Source of the DNA: UBA3951 sp050952125
GTDB lineage: Bacteria; Bacillota; Sulfobacillia; Fermentithermobacillales; Fermentithermobacillaceae
Assembly (NCBI GenBank): GCA_050952125.1
Contig: JBMNKK010000003.1
Span: 930,001 to 994,000 of the forward strand
DNA: 64,000 bases
Direction of reading: 5' to 3'
Shown: positions 34,602 to 43,207 of the stretch, piece after piece
Layout of the letters: each line of letters starts with the position of its first letter
Numbering within the stretch: the first letter of the stretch is position 1
The notes under the pieces: model-generated
Seen by the model: the letters and a program-made list of their open reading frames with translations, nothing else
What the model was told of the DNA's origin: nothing
The model's database searches: none
Program-made: the position numbers and the translations under genes

Positions 34602-35909
34602 CTAGCAGATCCCAAGCTGCGCGACCTGTTCACGCAGCTCATCTCTGAACTTGGGATGAGCTATGGCTATAAGGCTTTTCACGCGATCCCTGATCGACCG
34701 CCCGCGTAGAGCAGCAACTCCCTGCTCCGTGACCACATAATCCACATCCATGCGGGACAGAGTTACCGGCGCTCCCGGTGTCAACGTGGGAACTATCGTC
34801 GATATGGTGTCGTTTTTGACCGATGAGTACAGGGCGATGATCGACTTGCCGCCTTCCGATATCTGAGCGCCCACTGCGGTGTCAACCTGACCTCCGGCGC
34901 CGCTATACTGCTTGGTTCCCAGGGCTTCCGAACAACACTGGCCGGTGACATCCACTTGAAGGCTGGTGTTGATACTGACCATCTTGTAGTTCTGGCCCAC
35001 CACGAAGGGGTTATTGACGTACCCAGACCGGTAGAGCTCGCACATGGGATTGCGGTTCACGAAGTCATAGAGCCGCCGGGTTCCGAACACAAATGTGGCG
35101 ATCATCTTGCCGTGGTGGATGGTCTTCTTCGCACCCGTTATGACGCCTGCCTCATACAGGTCGACCATGCTGTCGGTCAGCATCTCGGAGTGAATGCCCA
35201 AATCCTTCTTGCCGTATAAGGACTGAGCTACCGCGTTGGGAATGGCGCCTATGCCCAATTGAACCGTAGAGCCGTCTTCCACCAGTTCGGCCACGTACTT
35301 TCCTATCACGAGGTCCTTTTCCGAAGACGGAGCAACGGGCAGCTTCGGAGGCACCCTATCCGTCTCAACAACGTAGTCAATATCACGGATGTTGATCAGC
35401 GTATCGCCGTAGGTCAGGGGGTACTCAGGGCTGACTTCCACAACTACGAGCTCAGCATGTTCGGCGAAGTCCTTCAAGTAAGTGACTCCAAGGGAGAGAC
35501 TCATGTTGCCCCACCGGTCCATGGGAGAAGCAGTCAGGAAAACTACTCTGGGCGCCCTGAACCCGAGCCTCCTTTTTGCGGCAAGCTGCAGGTGGGTCGG
35601 CACGTAGGAGGCCATGCCCACATCTCTTGCCATACGCGCGCTTGCCGTGAAGAACCACGACTCGTGGAAAAAGTGGCCTTCATACTTGGGGTTAGTGCAG
35701 AATTCGTAGGGGCCTACGGGGAGGCAGCTCAAGACCGTGACATTCCGGACGCGATCCGAGATCGTGTGAAGCTTCTCCAACAGCGCCACCGACTCGGAGG
35801 CTCCCACTCCAACTACAATCTCGTCATCTGACTTGATGAGGCCTAGAACCTCTTCAACGCTCGCCAGTTTATCCCTGTAAATCGCCTGAAAATCCACCGC
35901 TCGCACCAT
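34602..35909 (-). CDS. Acetyl-CoA hydrolase/transferase family protein (4-hydroxybutyrate or acetate CoA-transferase)
   Basis: 435 residues. The two-domain family-I CoA-transferase pattern is visible: VGVGASESV, LQLGIGAIPNAVA, the catalytic Glu in DLGIHSEMLTD (near residue 240), CSEALGTKQYSGAGGQVD, and the ending VTEQGVAALRGRSIRDR. Such enzymes swap CoA between acyl-CoA and acetate or butyrate in fermenters. The acyl substrate is not determinable. It converges on the AlkD gene, stop to stop, with a 4-bp gap. Confidence 0.85.
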   Translation of the reverse strand: MVRAVDFQAIYRDKLASVEEVLGLIKSDDEIVVGVGASESVALLEKLHTISDRVRNVTVLSCLPVGPYEFCTNPKYEGHFFHESWFFTASARMARDVGMASYVPTHLQLAAKRRLGFRAPRVVFLTASPMDRWGNMSLSLGVTYLKDFAEHAELVVVEVSPEYPLTYGDTLINIRDIDYVVETDRVPPKLPVAPSSEKDLVIGKYVAELVEDGSTVQLGIGAIPNAVAQSLYGKKDLGIHSEMLTDSMVDLYEAGVITGAKKTIHHGKMIATFVFGTRRLYDFVNRNPMCELYRSGYVNNPFVVGQNYKMVSINTSLQVDVTGQCCSEALGTKQYSGAGGQVDTAVGAQISEGGKSIIALYSSVKNDTISTIVPTLTPGAPVTLSRMDVDYVVTEQGVAALRGRSIRDRVKSLIAIAHPKFRDELREQVAQLGIC

Positions 35910-36081
35910 CCATTCGCTCGTGGGTTTTCATTCCTACTGTATGTACGGGGGAATCGGGAGGATCTCCTTCGTGCCCGTATCAAGGAAACTGCCTCGAGCA
36001 CAGCGAATTCCCTCGAAACGCCTCTCTTCATGGTTTGGAAGGGGTTGGGTGAAATCGTGTATCCGTGACGGAGGAGACATT

Positions 36082-36933
36082 TTGGAGAAACTTGCCATAG
36101 TAACCGATAGTACCAGCGATCTCAATCAGAAAGCAGCGAGTGAAGCAGGCGTAACGACAGTCCCGCTGTACGTCACGCACAAGGACAGAGTCTACAGAGA
36201 CGCTGTCGATATCACACCCTCAACCTTCTACGACCTGCTGGAAGACAAAGAGGAACTGCCGAAGACTTCTCAGCCGCCTCCTCGTGATTTCGAAGGAGTG
36301 TACCGCAGACTGCTCGGCTCATTCGACAAAATCATATCCATCCACATATCACGCGGGCTGAGCAGCACTGCGGACTCGGCTCAAAAAGCGGCCGACTCGG
36401 TCGCTCCCGACCGGATTCACGTGGTTGATTCCGGATTCCTCACGTACGGTATGACCTTTCAGGTTCTGGAAGCGGCCAGGCTCGCGAAACAGGCTTTGCC
36501 TTCGAGCGAGATCCTGCCCAAGCTTGAGCGCCTCCGTGAAAAGACGGAAATGCTCTTCACCCTGGATACTATGGAGTTCCTGTACCGGGGCGGGCGTATT
36601 GGAAAAGTACAGAGCCTTATGGGGTCTCTCCTTGGGATCAAGCCTGTGGTGCGCGTTGAGAACGGGGTATATGTCCCTCATGGAAAGGGTAGGAACCTCA
36701 GGCAGGCGCTTCGGGGTATTGTTGATTTCCTCGCCGACCGGTTCGGGCGTCAGAAGGTCATAGCGGCCGTCGGACACGGTCAAGGGGCACAATATGCGAG
36801 CGAGCTCACGGGCCTCGTCACCAAGGCCCTTAACGTGACCGGTGAGCCGCACCTCTTCGAAGTTGGACCGGTTATCGGCGTGCATACGGGCCCGGGAACG
36901 GTAGGCTTGGCGGTGCGTCCCGCAGAGTACTGA
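36082..36933 (+). CDS. DegV/FakB-family fatty-acid-binding protein
   Basis: 283 residues. Starts LEKLAIVTDSTSDLN; DITPSTFYDLL, SQPPPRDF, ISIHISRGLSSTADSAQKA and VDSGFLTYG follow, all DegV marks, with MEFLYRGGRIGK and GIKPVV late. FakB-type DegV proteins hand fatty acids to the kinase FakA for membrane lipid synthesis; no FakA is visible here. TTG 36082 behind GGAGG is preferred; the frame extends back to 35920 without a ribosome site. Confidence 0.9.
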   Translation: MEKLAIVTDSTSDLNQKAASEAGVTTVPLYVTHKDRVYRDAVDITPSTFYDLLEDKEELPKTSQPPPRDFEGVYRRLLGSFDKIISIHISRGLSSTADSAQKAADSVAPDRIHVVDSGFLTYGMTFQVLEAARLAKQALPSSEILPKLERLREKTEMLFTLDTMEFLYRGGRIGKVQSLMGSLLGIKPVVRVENGVYVPHGKGRNLRQALRGIVDFLADRFGRQKVIAAVGHGQGAQYASELTGLVTKALNVTGEPHLFEVGPVIGVHTGPGTVGLAVRPAEY

Positions 36934-37027
36934 AGCCCGGGCATTTTACGCCAAGGTGGGATTCTGCGAAGATAGTGAGGAGGCTGTCTCAGCCGGCATC
37001 CTGACAATCCGGGGAGGTCGCACCTTA

Positions 37028-37723
37028 GTGTCTCAGAAACTGATACTCATCGCAGACGATGAAGACCACATAAGGCAGCTCGTCCGCCTCTATTTGGCGA
37101 ACGAGGGCTACTCCTGCATTGAGGCGCGGACGGGCGCCGAAGCTCTCTCCCTGTGGCGCGCTGAGTCCCCGTGCCTGGTGATCCTGGATATCATGATGCC
37201 CGAGGTTGACGGCCGAGAGGTTCTGAAGCAGATTCGCAAGGAACGCAAGACTCCCGTGATCATGTTGACCGCGAAAGATGCGGAGATGGACAAAGTCTAC
37301 GGGCTCGAACTGGGCGCCGATGACTACGTCACCAAGCCGTTCAGCCCGCGCGAACTCGTCTCGCGAGTGAAGGCGGTGCTCCGCCGGGTAGAAGAACCTG
37401 CTCCCGAGTCAGTGTCATACCCCGGGCTCACCATCAACCGAGAGTCACGCGAGGTCGTGGCGAGGGGACAAATCTTGACGCTGCCTCCCAAGGAATTCGA
37501 CCTGCTTTGGCTCTTGGCAACCCATCCCAATAAGGTGTTCACGAGAGAGTACCTCCTCGAAACCGTGTGGGAGTACACGTACTTTGGAGACATCAGGACT
37601 GTGGACGTCCATATCAGGCGCCTCCGCCAGAAGGTTGAGAAAGACCCGGATAACCCCGAGTACATCAAGACCGCGTGGGGCGTGGGGTACAAATTTGAGT
37701 ATCACCCGCGTGGGGGCTCCTGA
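37028..37723 (+). CDS. OmpR/PhoB-family response regulator
   Basis: 231 residues from GTG 37028 (GGGGAGG 10 bases upstream). The receiver shows ADDEDH, the phospho-Asp in CLVILDIMMPEVDG, MLTAKD and the Lys in YVTKPFSPREL; the C-terminal winged helix shows LPPKEFDLLWLL, RTVDVHIRRLRQK and the KTAWGVGYKFE wing. Stop and the kinase start are 2 bp apart, so the pair is an operon. The target genes are unknown. Confidence 0.93.
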   Translation: MSQKLILIADDEDHIRQLVRLYLANEGYSCIEARTGAEALSLWRAESPCLVILDIMMPEVDGREVLKQIRKERKTPVIMLTAKDAEMDKVYGLELGADDYVTKPFSPRELVSRVKAVLRRVEEPAPESVSYPGLTINRESREVVARGQILTLPPKEFDLLWLLATHPNKVFTREYLLETVWEYTYFGDIRTVDVHIRRLRQKVEKDPDNPEYIKTAWGVGYKFEYHPRGGS

Positions 37724-37725
37724 GC

Positions 37726-39213
37726 ATGTCGCTTCGCGGAAGGCTTATGGCCACCTTCGTGGTTATCATTCTGCTGGTAGGCCTCATCATGGGAGCGTAC
37801 CAGTCCCGCCTTCTCAACGCTTATTTTCGAGGCATCGCGTCAAATCAACTCGTCCAACAGGCGAGAAACATGGAATCGCTGATCTCAAGGTTCTCATCGG
37901 GTCCGCCGTCCAATACCGTTGCCACGAGCCACTTGATTCAGCTGGCGAGTTCGGTAACGTCATCGCGCGTTATTGTTACCGACACCCGCGGCGTAATTGT
38001 GATCGATTCACAAGAGAACCAACTGGTAGGACAGTCCGTGTCATCGCCGGTCCTGTCAGACACGCTCCGACGCGGCGCGACCGTAACGTTTGACTTCCCC
38101 TCAGCAGGCGCCGACGCCGTGGGAGCCGCAGTCCCATGGCGGACAGGGCCGTACATCACGGGCGCTCTGATCTTCATTCGTTCAGTCGCCTCGGTGGCGA
38201 GGCAGTCAACGATGGAGGCGGCGAGGTTCATGCTCCGCGCGGGCCTACTCGCTGCAGCAGTTGCGTTGCTGCTGTCGTACATCCTAGCCTCAAACATCAC
38301 AGATCCCATCAGACGGATGTCACAGGTGGCCCGCTCCATCTCAAAAGGAGACTTTGTCCAGCGGGTCGACTGGAGTTCCAACGACGAGCTGGGAGACCTC
38401 GCTCAGGCCATGAACTCGATGTCTCACGAGATCTCGGTTCTGGTGGATAACCTCACTCAGGAAAAAGACAAACTCCGCAAGCTGGTAGAAGAACGGCAGA
38501 ACATGATGTCGGACATCTCCCACGACCTCCGGACACCCGTCACGTCGATTAGGGGATTCGTCGAAGCTCTGCAAGACGGTGTCATCAAGGGAGAAGATGA
38601 GCAAAAGCGCACTCTAGCCATCATTCACGATGAATCCAAGAGGCTTTCGAGGCTCGTAGACGACCTGTTCTACCTGGCAAGGCTTGAGGCAGGGGAGATT
38701 CCCGTCGAGATGGCCGAACTGGATTTTGCGGACGTGGTTCGCAGCAGCATGAACGCCGTAAGCCCCCAGGCGCTGGAGAAGCGGCTGGATCTGCGGCTTT
38801 CGTCGGACGATGCCGTCACTGCCGGCAAAGCGATGGTCATGGGATCATCCGACAGGCTGACTCGCGCCGTGGTAAACCTCCTGGATAACGCCGTGAAGTA
38901 CTCTCCCGAGGGCGGACGGGTTGAGGTGGCTCTCAACATATCCCAGAATGACACGAGGGAAGTAACCCTGTCAGTTACGGACCAGGGCCCCGGCATCCCG
39001 CCCGAGGACATGGCGCATCTCTTTGAACGGTTTTACCGGGCCGACAAGTCCCGCGCCAGAGTAAAGTCCAGCGCCGGCCTCGGCCTCTCCATCGCGAAGC
39101 TCATCGTAGACCAGCACAATGGGCGACTGTGGGTTGAGAGTGACGTGGGCAAGGGGTCCACCTTCATCATGACGCTGCCGGTCCAGTCCAATGGATATGC
39201 CAAATCACGGTAA
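37726..39213 (+). CDS. Membrane sensor histidine kinase
   Basis: 495 residues. TM1 (about 8-28), an extracellular sensor region (about 30-160), TM2 (about 168-190), HAMP (to about 245), HisKA with the phospho-His in SDISHDLRTPVTSIRG (His266), and HATPase_c with LDNAVKYSPEGG, DQGPGIPPEDMAHLFERFYR and GLGLSIAKLIV. It pairs with the response regulator just upstream. Signal unknown; overall layout resembles PhoR/WalK-type kinases but without a PAS domain. Confidence 0.93.
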   Translation: MSLRGRLMATFVVIILLVGLIMGAYQSRLLNAYFRGIASNQLVQQARNMESLISRFSSGPPSNTVATSHLIQLASSVTSSRVIVTDTRGVIVIDSQENQLVGQSVSSPVLSDTLRRGATVTFDFPSAGADAVGAAVPWRTGPYITGALIFIRSVASVARQSTMEAARFMLRAGLLAAAVALLLSYILASNITDPIRRMSQVARSISKGDFVQRVDWSSNDELGDLAQAMNSMSHEISVLVDNLTQEKDKLRKLVEERQNMMSDISHDLRTPVTSIRGFVEALQDGVIKGEDEQKRTLAIIHDESKRLSRLVDDLFYLARLEAGEIPVEMAELDFADVVRSSMNAVSPQALEKRLDLRLSSDDAVTAGKAMVMGSSDRLTRAVVNLLDNAVKYSPEGGRVEVALNISQNDTREVTLSVTDQGPGIPPEDMAHLFERFYRADKSRARVKSSAGLGLSIAKLIVDQHNGRLWVESDVGKGSTFIMTLPVQSNGYAKSR

Positions 39214-39253
39214 TCGTAATAACGTCCAAGCATGAGCGAATACCGATTATCTG

Positions 39254-39354
39254 GGAGCAGGTCCGCCGGTTGATGGGCACAAGGTTTCGGGGGTTCGGGT
39301 TTGGTTTCAGGCGTGTTCGGGATTCTCGGTTTCGGGTTCGAACGGACCTGCTCC
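39254..39354. repeat. 12-bp inverted repeat flanking TTCGGG-type repeats
   Basis: GGAGCAGGTCCG (39254-39265) and its exact complement CGGACCTGCTCC (39343-39354) bound 77 nt rich in GGTTTCGGG and GGTTCGGG units. The element fills the gap between the convergent kinase and CBS-ACT genes and ends 3 bp before the latter's stop. It may be a terminator-like cruciform, a small mobile repeat or a structured RNA. Confidence 0.6.
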
Positions 39355-39356
39355 AT

Positions 39357-39977
39357 CTACTCCCAAGTCTTGGAGACATGCACCACTTTGTACTTGGCGG
39401 AAAGGGATTTCACCAGGTCATCGACTTCGCCCGTTTTCACCCGAAGAATGACGTGCCCGTGCGGAGCGCCGGGCGGCACCAGTGTAGACAGGCTGGCAAT
39501 AGATATCCCCAGGTCGCGCACGGTACTCGTGACATCTGCCAAAACGCCCTCTTTGTCAGGAACTTCAATCGTGATGCGAGTCCCCTTGGCTCTTAAACCC
39601 ATAAGCGACACAAGTGTGCGGAACACATCGTTCTGGGTCACGATTGCCACCAGGTTGCCGGCGTCGTCCACCACCGGCAGGGCGTCAAGGTCGTGAAAAT
39701 ACATATGGTATGCGGCCATTTCGACTATCTCGTTCTCGGTGACGGTCATGACACTGGTCGTCATGATGTCTTTGACCAGGACGGTATCGAGGTAGTCACT
39801 TGTACCTTGAGAATTGGTTATCACATCCCAGTCGGTGACGATCCCGGTCACCTTCCCGTTGGCCCTCACGGGGATTGCTTCGAAGGTCTTGTCGATCATA
39901 AGCGCGAGCAACTCGCGCAAAGTGGCGTCAGGGTGGATCGAAACAGGGTTGCGGGTCATTATGTCCCTTACGAACAC
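39357..39977 (-). CDS. CBS-pair plus ACT-domain protein (AcuB-like)
   Basis: 206 residues: CBS1 (VRDIMTRNPVSIHPDATLRE ...GIVTDWDVI), CBS2 (VKDIMTTSVMTVTEN ...AIVTQNDVF) and a C-terminal ACT domain (ITIEVPDKEGVLADVTSTVR). CBS pairs bind adenine nucleotides and ACT domains bind amino acids or other small ligands, so it is probably a cytoplasmic metabolic sensor. B. subtilis AcuB has this layout. GTG 39977 has AGGAGG 7 bases upstream; the frame is open to 40055. Confidence 0.85.
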   Translation of the reverse strand: MFVRDIMTRNPVSIHPDATLRELLALMIDKTFEAIPVRANGKVTGIVTDWDVITNSQGTSDYLDTVLVKDIMTTSVMTVTENEIVEMAAYHMYFHDLDALPVVDDAGNLVAIVTQNDVFRTLVSLMGLRAKGTRITIEVPDKEGVLADVTSTVRDLGISIASLSTLVPPGAPHGHVILRVKTGEVDDLVKSLSAKYKVVHVSKTWE

Positions 39978-40065
39978 GACATCCCCTCCTAAGGCTCTCT
40001 CGGTATTCGAGTGAGCCTCGGGTAACTCCTGCCCGGAGCACCCGATGCCCAGCACGGCATCAAGT

Positions 40066-41148
40066 TCATGACCGCGACACTATTATCCCGCCGCCGTAGA
40101 CCAGGTCTCCCTGGTAGAGCACTGCTGCCTGGCCCGGGGTTACGGCGAACAGAGGCGACTCGAACCGTATCCTGGCGGAGCATGGCTCTGCCGGATCTTC
40201 AACCGGCTCCAATACAGCCTCTACTTCCGCCCCGCGATACCTCACCATACACGTTCCGTGCACCGGCTCATTCAACACCGGTTCGGCGATGAGGTTCAGG
40301 TTTTCGACCAAGCACCCCCGGGAGTACGCTTCCGACCTCTTTCCGACGACCACAGTGTTGCTCCTCACGTCAAGGTCAACGACATACAAAGGCTCCCCTG
40401 CGGCGATTCCGAGGCCTCTGCGCTGCCCTACGGTGTAGAAAGGAAGCCCGATGTGCCTCCCCACGGTGCGGCCCGTTGTATCCACGATAGGACCGGGTTC
40501 CGGCTCAATGCCCCGCTCGGCCAGGAACTCCCTGTAAGAGGTGCTCACAAAGCAGATCTCCTGGCTCTCAGGCTTCTCGGCTGTCTTGAGGTTCGCCTTG
40601 CGCGCGATCTCCCTCACTTCTTCCTTCGTGAGGCCGCCGAGAGGGAGCAACGTACGGCTGAGTTCATCTTGAGTAAGAGGATAGAGGGCGTAGCTCTGAT
40701 CCTTGCCCCGGTCGATCCCCCGCATCAAGAGAGCCCTGGGCCGCGTCTCCACGCGAGCGTAGTGCCCTGTTGCGATGAACTCGCACCCTATCTCCCTTGC
40801 CTTCCGGAGGAGGTGCCCGAACTTCATGATCCGGTTGCACTCCAAGCACGGGTTGGGTGTTCTTGCCAGAGAATACTCCCTTACGAAGGGAACTATCACG
40901 TCTTCCTCGAATTCGTCGACAAAGTTAATAGTATAGTGCGGAATTCCGAGACTGTGGCAGACTCTCATCGCGTCTTCCGCCATCTCCAGAGTGCAACAAG
41001 CGGCATCGTGCGAAGGAGGGTTCGGCAGGAGCTTCATGGTAAGGCCCACGACGTCATATCCCTGCTGCTTAAGCAGCAGACATGCGACCGAACTATCTAC
41101 TCCTCCCGACATCGCGACTGCCACACGAGGTCCGGACAAAGTCCTCAC
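40066..41148 (-). CDS. mnmA: tRNA-specific 2-thiouridylase MnmA
   Basis: 360 residues. PP-loop VAVAMSGGVDSSVACLLLKQ (residues 9-28), the first catalytic Cys in TPNPCLECNRIMKFG and the second in SQEICFVSTSYREFL are present, as are ATGHYAR and the C-terminal beta-barrel FYTVGQRRGLGI. MnmA thiolates U34 of Lys, Glu and Gln tRNAs using ATP and a sulfur relay. GTG start with GAAGGTGAG upstream. No cysteine desulfurase gene is adjacent, unlike many Bacillota. Confidence 0.95.
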   Translation of the reverse strand: MRTLSGPRVAVAMSGGVDSSVACLLLKQQGYDVVGLTMKLLPNPPSHDAACCTLEMAEDAMRVCHSLGIPHYTINFVDEFEEDVIVPFVREYSLARTPNPCLECNRIMKFGHLLRKAREIGCEFIATGHYARVETRPRALLMRGIDRGKDQSYALYPLTQDELSRTLLPLGGLTKEEVREIARKANLKTAEKPESQEICFVSTSYREFLAERGIEPEPGPIVDTTGRTVGRHIGLPFYTVGQRRGLGIAAGEPLYVVDLDVRSNTVVVGKRSEAYSRGCLVENLNLIAEPVLNEPVHGTCMVRYRGAEVEAVLEPVEDPAEPCSARIRFESPLFAVTPGQAAVLYQGDLVYGGGIIVSRS

Positions 41149-41246
41149 TCACCTTCCGTTCAGCGCCTACAGTATTGTAGGCTTAATGGTAGGTACGGAG
41201 CCGTCGCCGTGTCAACCTGCAAGACCGGCCAAGGAGGTCTCAAGTC

Positions 41247-42575
41247 ATGACCAGCGGACTTAGGGTTTCCATCCTCGGAGGAGGGAGCGCCTATACTCCC
41301 GGCCTCGTAGAGGGGTTTATCCGCCTCAAAGATAGGATACCCCTGGAGCAGTTGGTGCTCATGGACATCGACGCAGAAAAGCTGACCACTGTAGGGACAA
41401 TGGTCAAGTACATGCTGGAAACCGAGATGCCCGACGTTCGGGTCGAGCTTACCCAGTCCAGAGCCGAAGCCATACAGGACATGGATTTCATACTCTGCCA
41501 GATCCGCGTGGGCGGCCTGAAAGCGCGGCATCTCGACGAATCGATCCCGGCAGAAATGGGTTTGGTCGGTCAGGAGACCACCGGGCCGGGAGGTTTCTCG
41601 ATGGCACTCCGCACCATTCCCGTGATGGTTGAGATAGCCCAGGACATCGAGCACTACAACCCCGGAGCGTGGCTGATCAACTACACCAACCCGACGGGCT
41701 TAGTAGCCGAAGCCATCAAGAAGACCTGTAACATCAAGGAGATCTCCATATGCGACCAGCCCATGGTGATCCAGGAGTTCTTGGCCTCTTTTGTGGGTGT
41801 CTCGCCGGAATCACTCTTCATCGACTACTTCGGACTGAACCACCTGGGATTTGCCAGGAGAGTGCTTCTCCGGGGCAATGACATACTCCCCGTGCTTAGG
41901 CAGACCATCCAGGAAGCGCCCACCATGGACGTGGAAGGCCTGATAGACCCCGATGCCATGGAAGACCCGAAAAACCGAATGGAGCTCAAGAACACGCTCA
42001 GGATCTTCCGGGAAACAGGGCTTCTTCCCTCTCCCTACCTTCAGTACTACTACTTCACCGAAGAGATCCTGAAGTACCAGAAGGAAACGGGGAAAACCCG
42101 AGCGGAGCAGGTTATGGAGTTGGAATCATCGATTTTGGCCGAGTACGAGGAAGTCACCGCAGGCAGAAAGGATTTCAAGCTGAGGCGCGGCGGAAAGTGG
42201 CACGCGGACATGATGATCGGCCTCGTGGGCGCCATCGCCAACGACTCCCGTTCAGTATACATCGCTAACGTCCCGAATCGAGGCTCGATGCCCGAGTTGC
42301 CGTACGAGAAAATCGTGGAGGTCCCGGCTGTGATTGACGCGTCGGGCGCCCACCCCCTGGCAGTAGGCAAGATGCCGACCGGTGTCAGAGGTCTTGTTCA
42401 GGCAGTCGCCGCCTACGAGGAGCTGACCGTGGAGGCCGCCCTTACGGGCTCCCGCCGCGACGCGTTGGAAGCTCTCACGGTACACCCACTGGTTTCATCG
42501 AGGGAACTGGCCAGGCAACTCCTGGACGCTTACCTGAAAGCTCACGAGCAATACCTGCCCCAATTCCGGGCCTGA
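41247..42575 (+). CDS. Glycoside hydrolase family 4 enzyme (first of two)
   Basis: 442 residues. NAD-binding start VSILGGGSAYTPGLVEGFI, QIRVGGLKARHLDE, the GLVGQETTGPGGF motif, NYTNPTGLV, the metal-binding Cys169 in ISICDQP and His199 in GLNHLGFARR define GH4. GH4 enzymes cleave alpha- or beta-glycosides through NAD+-driven oxidation of the C3 hydroxyl with Mn2+. Many act on 6-phospho-sugars, yet no PTS gene is nearby and a GPH symporter is, so the substrate may be unphosphorylated. AGGAGGT precedes the ATG. A terminator follows. Confidence 0.9.
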   Translation: MTSGLRVSILGGGSAYTPGLVEGFIRLKDRIPLEQLVLMDIDAEKLTTVGTMVKYMLETEMPDVRVELTQSRAEAIQDMDFILCQIRVGGLKARHLDESIPAEMGLVGQETTGPGGFSMALRTIPVMVEIAQDIEHYNPGAWLINYTNPTGLVAEAIKKTCNIKEISICDQPMVIQEFLASFVGVSPESLFIDYFGLNHLGFARRVLLRGNDILPVLRQTIQEAPTMDVEGLIDPDAMEDPKNRMELKNTLRIFRETGLLPSPYLQYYYFTEEILKYQKETGKTRAEQVMELESSILAEYEEVTAGRKDFKLRRGGKWHADMMIGLVGAIANDSRSVYIANVPNRGSMPELPYEKIVEVPAVIDASGAHPLAVGKMPTGVRGLVQAVAAYEELTVEAALTGSRRDALEALTVHPLVSSRELARQLLDAYLKAHEQYLPQFRA

Positions 42576-42595
42576 CAGGTATAGGATTTGGCCGT

Positions 42596-42625
42596 GACCC
42601 GGCTTCCTATTGAGGAGGCCGGGTC
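42596..42625 (+). terminator. Intrinsic terminator after the first GH4 gene
   Basis: GACCCGGCTTCC and GGAGGCCGGGTC pair (11 of 12) around TATTGA, 20 bp after the stop, followed by ATCTTCTCT. Confidence 0.75.
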
Positions 42626-42643
42626 ATCTTCTCTCCCGGACGT

Positions 42644-43090
42644 CTAGACCATCTGGTTCATGCCGCAAATGACCATTCCGACTGCGTTGTAGGGTATGAC
42701 TACCTCGTGGAAGTTGTTGAGGCCTGTGTTTACGCTCATGAAGTCGGTACCGGCGAACGCGAGTACTCCCTGTATGGCCACGGTACCCATACCATCCTTC
42801 GGGTGATCGGGCTCGGGACACGGGTCGGGGCAGTGCGGCGGCCGCCGCCGCTGAGCTTCGATAGTGCCGGGGAACCCTGGTCCGAAACCGGGCATGAAAC
42901 CACCCGGCCCGCCGGGACCAAAGCCGGCCCCCGGACCCATTCCGGGACACGGAACCCCGACCCCGGGACCGAAACCTGCCATGAGAGCAGCATGTACACC
43001 TCTCACATAGACTACGATAGGCATTCCGATGCAGGCTTGGAGCCGATCCATAAACACTCCGGTAAGCTGAAGCGCTTCGGGCTTACTCAT
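42644..43090 (-). CDS. Gly-Pro-rich protein with split Sm/DUF2642-like beta domain
   Basis: 148 residues. The two ends look like halves of a small beta barrel of the kind in DUF2642 spore-coat proteins (LTGVFMDRLQACIGMPIVVY and GTVAIQGVLAFAGTDFMSVN ... VVIPYNAVGMVIC). Between them, residues 39-75 are made of G-P, G-F and G-P-G steps, then a Cys-Pro-rich stretch (PHCPDPCPEPDHP). A surface or spore-coat role is inferred. ATG has GAGGAGGG upstream. It sits between the GH4 gene and the symporter. Confidence 0.55.
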   Translation of the reverse strand: MSKPEALQLTGVFMDRLQACIGMPIVVYVRGVHAALMAGFGPGVGVPCPGMGPGAGFGPGGPGGFMPGFGPGFPGTIEAQRRRPPHCPDPCPEPDHPKDGMGTVAIQGVLAFAGTDFMSVNTGLNNFHEVVIPYNAVGMVICGMNQMV

Positions 43091-43207
43091 AATACGGATA
43101 TCCCTCCTCGCTGGGCGATTCTCGTCAACATGTTATGTTGCCATCGTTCTTCGGGTGACGTGCGGGAGGGTATTGGGTGAAGGCTCGCCAAGCTGAGAAC
43201 TACAGAC

